Of a stretch of DNA of 64,000 bases, positions 60,053 to 64,000 are shown piece by piece. The notes beneath the pieces are model-generated. The model saw only the letters and a program-made list of their open reading frames with translations. It did not search any database and was not told the DNA's origin. How positions within the stretch are numbered: the stretch's first letter is position 1; every line of letters starts with the position of its first letter. The stretch is taken from positions 372,001 through 436,000 of the forward strand of contig NZ_UWPB01000001.1 in assembly GCF_900604945.1 (NCBI RefSeq). The letters run 5' to 3'. This DNA comes from Ruminococcus sp. Marseille-P6503. GTDB lineage: Bacteria > Bacillota > Clostridia > Oscillospirales > Ruminococcaceae. Made by a program: the position numbers and the translations under genes.

Positions 60053-60754
60053 GTGAATTCAAATAATGCAGTCAAAGACAAAAGTATGAAATTAATTAAG
60101 TATATTCCGCTGATTTTAAGCGTTGTTATAATAGTTTTCTGCGTTGCGTTTGTTGTAAATAATGATTTTGACGACATACTGAGCTATACTCCTGAAAACC
60201 TGTGGCTTGCCGCGGTAGTTATCTGGGGCTTTTACGGTCTTAAATCAATGTCGGTAGTGTTTCCGCTTACCGCTTTGTTTATCGCCGCGGGACATATTTA
60301 TCCGTTCTGGGCAGCCGTATTGGTAAATATCGTCGGGCTGTGCGTAAGCTTTACGATACCTTATCTTGTCGGAAGGATTTCCGGCGCGGGTCTGGTTGAA
60401 ACGATTTCTGAAAAATATCCCAAAGCCCGGAAAATTATCAGCTACGGGCATGAAAACAATTTGTTTGCGTCCTATATTTCCAGAGCGGTAGTGGTAGTTC
60501 CCGGAGATATCGTAAGCGTGCTTCACGGAACCTTGAAAATGCCGTACAGACCGTATCTTCTCGGCTCGCTGTTCGGGGTTTTTCCGGAAATGGCAGTGCA
60601 GACCTATATCGGTGGACAGCTGAGTCAGCTTTCCTTAAAGTCTGTTCTGGTAATGATAGGGCTTATTCTGCTAACTCTTGCGATAAGCTTCGCGTTGAAC
60701 AAAAAGGTAAGCAAAATGGGGAGAAAAACCGATAAAGAAGATTTTTATGAATGA
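60053..60754 (+). CDS. TVP38/TMEM64 (DedA-like) membrane protein
   Basis: The 233-residue protein with about six membrane segments has the SNARE-associated/VTT domain: an FPLTALFIAAGHIYPFWAAV re-entrant region, then a GRISGAGL loop and RAVVVVPGDIVS. Members move lipids or affect membrane homeostasis in bacteria. A GTG start with AGGTGA is most likely. A perfect terminator follows. Confidence 0.85.
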   Translation: MNSNNAVKDKSMKLIKYIPLILSVVIIVFCVAFVVNNDFDDILSYTPENLWLAAVVIWGFYGLKSMSVVFPLTALFIAAGHIYPFWAAVLVNIVGLCVSFTIPYLVGRISGAGLVETISEKYPKARKIISYGHENNLFASYISRAVVVVPGDIVSVLHGTLKMPYRPYLLGSLFGVFPEMAVQTYIGGQLSQLSLKSVLVMIGLILLTLAISFALNKKVSKMGRKTDKEDFYE

Positions 60755-60758
60755 GATC

Positions 60759-60793
60759 ATGCATATCCGGCTTGTGCGGATATGCATTTTTTA
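60759..60793 (+). terminator. Terminator of the TVP38-like gene
   Basis: ATGCATATCCG pairs perfectly with CGGATATGCAT, followed by TTTTTTAT. Confidence 0.92.
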
Positions 60794-60942
60794 TAGAAAA
60801 TAACAGCGAATACTTTTGTTAGATTTGGTATATCATGATTTTGCAGGACGTATTTTCAGCTTTTTTGACGCGGGCTGGTATAAACGGCTTTTTCGGCGGA
60901 AAAATAATTCCATAGATTTACCGAAATTACGGAGGAATAGTC

Positions 60943-62226
60943 ATGAAAAATACTGAAATCACAAAAGTTCACGGAAGAGAGATACTTGATTCAAGAGGAA
61001 ACCCGACAGTAGAAGCGGAGGTGACGCTTGCCGACGGAACAACAGGAAGAGGTCAGGCTCCCAGCGGCGCGTCAACGGGAATTTACGAGGCCTGCGAGCT
61101 GAGGGACAACGATAAATCAAGATATATGGGAAAAGGCGTAAAAAGCGCTGTCGAAAACATCAACGGAAAAATTTCGCCTATACTTGCGGGGACTGACGCG
61201 TCCGATATTTATGCGGTTGACAAAACCATGATCGCACTGGACGGAACAAATGACAAATCAAAGCTTGGAGCCAACGCGATCCTGTCAGTGTCCCTTGCGT
61301 GCGCGGACGCGGCGGCTAAATCGCTGAAAATGCCTCTGTACAGATTTGTCGGAGGCGTCTCCGCGACAAGAATGCCTGTTCCGATGATGAATATTTTAAA
61401 CGGCGGAGCTCATTCCTCAAACGGTCTGGACGTTCAGGAATTCATGATAATGCCGGTCGGAGCCAAAAGCTTTTCTCAGGGGCTTCAATGGTGCTGCGAG
61501 GTTTTTCATACCTTGGCTAAGATACTGAAAAATAAAGGGCTTTCCACGGCGGTTGGCGACGAGGGAGGCTTTGCTCCTGAGATAAGCTCGGATATTGAAG
61601 CTCTGGACCTTATAACAGACGCTGTGAAGTCAGCAGGCTTTACTCCGTCTGAGGATTTCGCGCTTGCGCTGGACGCGGCGTCCAGCGAGTGGAAAACAGG
61701 CGATAAGGGTCATTACCGTCTGCCTAAAAGCGGAGAGCGGTTTGATTCAAAGCAGCTTATAGACCACTGGGAAATGCTTTGCGAAAAATATCCCGTCAGA
61801 TCGATCGAGGACGCTCTGGACGAAGAGGATTGGCAGGGCTGGCGGCTTCTTACCTCAAGACTGGGCAGAAGAATACAGCTTGTAGGCGACGATCTGTTTG
61901 TTACCAATACAAAGCGTCTTTCAAAGGGAATCTCCGAGGGCGCGGGAAACGCTATTCTTATCAAGCTGAATCAGATTGGAACCCTTTCGGAAACGATCGA
62001 AGCGGTGAAAATGGCGAAAAATCACGGATATAACGCGGTAATGTCCCACCGCTCAGGGGAAACTGAAAGTACCGTTATCGCTGATCTCGCAGTCGCTCTC
62101 AATGTAGGTCAGATAAAAACCGGCGCTCCCAGCAGAAGCGAAAGAACCGCGAAATATAATCAGCTGCTCAGAATAGAGGAAAATATCAGCTATAATTCAG
62201 ATGATTTCTATGGAAAGTGCTTTTAG
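60943..62226 (+). CDS. eno: Enolase
   Basis: The 427-residue enzyme converts 2-phosphoglycerate to PEP. Seen: [24 protein letters not shown], the [18 protein letters not shown] region (usually with Ala-Asp in place of Ser-Ser), GDEGGFAP with the catalytic Glu, [10 protein letters not shown] with metal ligands, and SHRSGETE with [20 protein letters not shown]. All key residues are present. GGAGG precedes the ATG. It stands alone between terminators. Confidence 0.97.
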   Translation: MKNTEITKVHGREILDSRGNPTVEAEVTLADGTTGRGQAPSGASTGIYEACELRDNDKSRYMGKGVKSAVENINGKISPILAGTDASDIYAVDKTMIALDGTNDKSKLGANAILSVSLACADAAAKSLKMPLYRFVGGVSATRMPVPMMNILNGGAHSSNGLDVQEFMIMPVGAKSFSQGLQWCCEVFHTLAKILKNKGLSTAVGDEGGFAPEISSDIEALDLITDAVKSAGFTPSEDFALALDAASSEWKTGDKGHYRLPKSGERFDSKQLIDHWEMLCEKYPVRSIEDALDEEDWQGWRLLTSRLGRRIQLVGDDLFVTNTKRLSKGISEGAGNAILIKLNQIGTLSETIEAVKMAKNHGYNAVMSHRSGETESTVIADLAVALNVGQIKTGAPSRSERTAKYNQLLRIEENISYNSDDFYGKCF

Positions 62227-62596
62227 TATTCCGAAAAGGCAGTACACAAAATGTTGTACAGGGATTACTTTTAAAGCGCTACGGATAGTTTCTTTGAACC
62301 CATTTTATGTATTTGATTGATATATAATACAGATTCAGCAGAATATTTATGCTGAAAGTGTCAAAGTATTGCGAAAGTGTATAGTTATTTGTTGACCTGT
62401 GTTAATTTTTCGGGCTTTTTCTTGACTTGAAGTGTGAATTGTGTTAATATGAATGTAGAGACTGATATATTTTAAATTATATTAGTCATATGAAATTATA
62501 TATGTTTGATATGTATAGTTTCAAACATATGATTTGTTTAAATTGTTTAAATTTCGGTCTGTTTTCGGGCGGACACTGAAAGGAATGGTTTATTTA
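62227..62596. other. Regulatory gap before pflB
   Basis: 370 bp without a gene. It holds the promoter at 62422 to 62450, and a long leader of about 135 nt with short repeats (ATATATTAGTCATATG-like, 62465 to 62525) that could fold. Confidence 0.6.
62422..62450 (+). promoter_or_regulatory. Promoter of pflB
   Basis: TTGACT (62422 to 62427) and TAATAT (62445 to 62450), 17 bp apart. The overlapping TGTGTTAATAT-type sequence could host a redox regulator such as Rex, but no full palindrome is seen. Confidence 0.65.
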
Positions 62597-64000
62597 ATGG
62601 CAAAGGAATTTTTAGAGGAATGGGAGGGCTTTAAGCCCGGAAGATGGAGCAGCACCTCTGTAAATGTCCGTGACTTTATACAGAAGAATTTTACTCCCTA
62701 TGAAGGCGACGACAGCTTTCTGTCAGAGCCTACGGAGGCTACCAAAAAGCTCTGGCAGCAGGTAATGGAGCTGACTGAAAAGGAGCGGGAGGCAGGCGGA
62801 GTTCTTGATATGGATACTAAAATCGTATCCACTATAACCTCGCATAAAGCCGGATATCTGGATAAGGAGCTTGAACAGATCGTAGGCTTTCAGACTGATA
62901 AGCCTTTCAAGCGTTCGCTTCAGCCCTTCGGGGGAATCAGAATGGCTCAGAAGGCTTGTCAGGATAACGGCTATGAGGTCGATCCCGAGGTAGTCGAGAT
63001 CTTTACCAAATACAGAAAAACTCATAATCAGGGAGTTTTTGACGCGTATACTCCGGAAATGAAGCTTGCCAGACACGCCGCGATCATTACCGGCCTTCCC
63101 GACGCGTACGGCAGAGGAAGAATAATCGGCGATTACCGAAGGGTCGCGCTTTACGGCGTCGATCTGCTTATCGAGGACAAGAAAAATCAGCTTGCTACCT
63201 CGCTGGTAAGAATGACGTCCAAGAATATCAGGCTCAGAGAGGAGCTTGCGGAGCAGCTGAGAGCCTTAGAGGATCTTAAAAAGCTCGGCGAGATATACGG
63301 CTTCGACATATCCCGTCCTGCAAAGAATGCGAAGGAAGCAATTCAGTGGCTCTATTTTGGCTATCTTGCAGCAGTTAAGGAGCAGAACGGAGCCGCTATG
63401 TCCCTGGGAAGGACCTCTACCTTTATAGACATTTATATCCAGCGGGATATTGACAGAGGTCTTATTACAGAGGAGCAGGCTCAGGAATATATTGACCACT
63501 TTATTATGAAGCTCCGTCTGGTGAAGTTTGCGAGAACTCCTGAATATAATCAGCTTTTCTCCGGCGATCCGACATGGGTTACCGAATCCATAGGAGGAGT
63601 TTCAATCGACGGCGTTCCTATGGTAACAAAAACATCGTTCAGATATCTCCATACTCTTGACAATCTCGGACCTGCTCCCGAGCCTAATATGACGGTTCTT
63701 TGGTCCAGGAAGCTTCCGCGGAATTTTAAGAAGTTCTGCGCTAAAATGTCTATAAGAACGTCGTCTATCCAGTATGAAAATGACGACATGATGAGGGTCA
63801 CCCACGGCGACGACTACGCGATCGCCTGCTGCGTATCGTCTATGAGGATAGGCAAGGAAATGCAGTTCTTCGGAGCCAGGGCGAATCTTGCAAAATGTCT
63901 GCTGTATGCAATAAACGGAGGCGTTGACGAAAGGCTGAAGATTCAGGTCGGACCCAAATATCGTCCGGTAGAGGGAGATTATCTCGACTATGACGACGTA
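62597..64000 (+). CDS. pflB: Formate C-acetyltransferase (pyruvate formate-lyase), 3' partial
   Basis: The first 468 residues of pyruvate formate-lyase, cut by the window end. It converts pyruvate and CoA to acetyl-CoA and formate by a glycyl-radical mechanism. Seen: the N-terminal [17 protein letters not shown], the [13 protein letters not shown] and [17 protein letters not shown] regions, and the catalytic Cys-Cys pair in [13 protein letters not shown]. The glycyl-radical loop lies beyond the window. AAAGGA precedes the ATG. Confidence 0.97.
   Translation, partial: MAKEFLEEWEGFKPGRWSSTSVNVRDFIQKNFTPYEGDDSFLSEPTEATKKLWQQVMELTEKEREAGGVLDMDTKIVSTITSHKAGYLDKELEQIVGFQTDKPFKRSLQPFGGIRMAQKACQDNGYEVDPEVVEIFTKYRKTHNQGVFDAYTPEMKLARHAAIITGLPDAYGRGRIIGDYRRVALYGVDLLIEDKKNQLATSLVRMTSKNIRLREELAEQLRALEDLKKLGEIYGFDISRPAKNAKEAIQWLYFGYLAAVKEQNGAAMSLGRTSTFIDIYIQRDIDRGLITEEQAQEYIDHFIMKLRLVKFARTPEYNQLFSGDPTWVTESIGGVSIDGVPMVTKTSFRYLHTLDNLGPAPEPNMTVLWSRKLPRNFKKFCAKMSIRTSSIQYENDDMMRVTHGDDYAIACCVSSMRIGKEMQFFGARANLAKCLLYAINGGVDERLKIQVGPKYRPVEGDYLDYDDV

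Overview
The window reads as low-GC Firmicutes DNA, most likely a Ruminococcus-like member of the Oscillospiraceae. This is an inference from Thr-rich cell-surface proteins, pyrophosphate-linked glycolysis (PPi-type phosphofructokinase and pyruvate phosphate dikinase), AGGAGG ribosome-binding sites and the Clostridia-like tRNA and HrcA/CIRCE signals.

Positions 1 to about 45609 are most of one integrative and conjugative element (ICE) whose left end and integrase lie outside the window. Almost all its genes are on the minus strand. Reading leftwards from the right end they are: ParA and ParB-like proteins; a block of small unknown proteins; a family of membrane-anchored coiled-coil proteins; a Thr-rich lipoprotein; a complete-looking type I toxin/antisense-RNA locus; a thioester/CnaB adhesin; more small genes; an AbrB regulator; SSB; an amidoligase with a double gamma-glutamylcyclotransferase; a TOPRIM protein; the conjugation machine (pilin-like protein, VirB6/TrbL, PrgI-like, VirB4, surface proteins); a Fic protein; two ribbon-helix-helix proteins flanking a 32-bp iteron array (oriT candidate); a MobP-type relaxase with a long Sel1-repeat tail; a HAD nucleotidase; a VirD4 coupling protein; a winged-helix protein with an antisense sRNA candidate; a DNA methyltransferase; a MuF-C domain protein; and, on the plus strand, a partial STAND-like NTPase with 41-residue repeats. 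The right boundary is a 50-bp 3' fragment of tRNA-Pro(GGG), as expected for integration into a tRNA gene.

A palindrome, TGTCA-N3/4-TGACA, recurs eight times across the ICE (plus one decayed copy), nearly always just after a stop codon of the minus-strand genes. It may be a set of binding sites for the ICE ParB (KorB-like) or an intercistronic RNA hairpin. It is the main unexplained structure here.

From 45610 the chromosome follows: tRNA-Arg; a secreted peptide with two FtsX-like permeases and an ABC ATPase under a LacI-type operator; a RibD/DHFR-like reductase; tRNA-Glu and tRNA-Met; an IS110-family element with a probable bridge RNA, inserted between a perfect CIRCE operator and an hsp20 gene; then a carbon-metabolism stretch (PPi-phosphofructokinase, ppdK, a TVP38-like membrane protein, enolase, and pflB cut by the window end).
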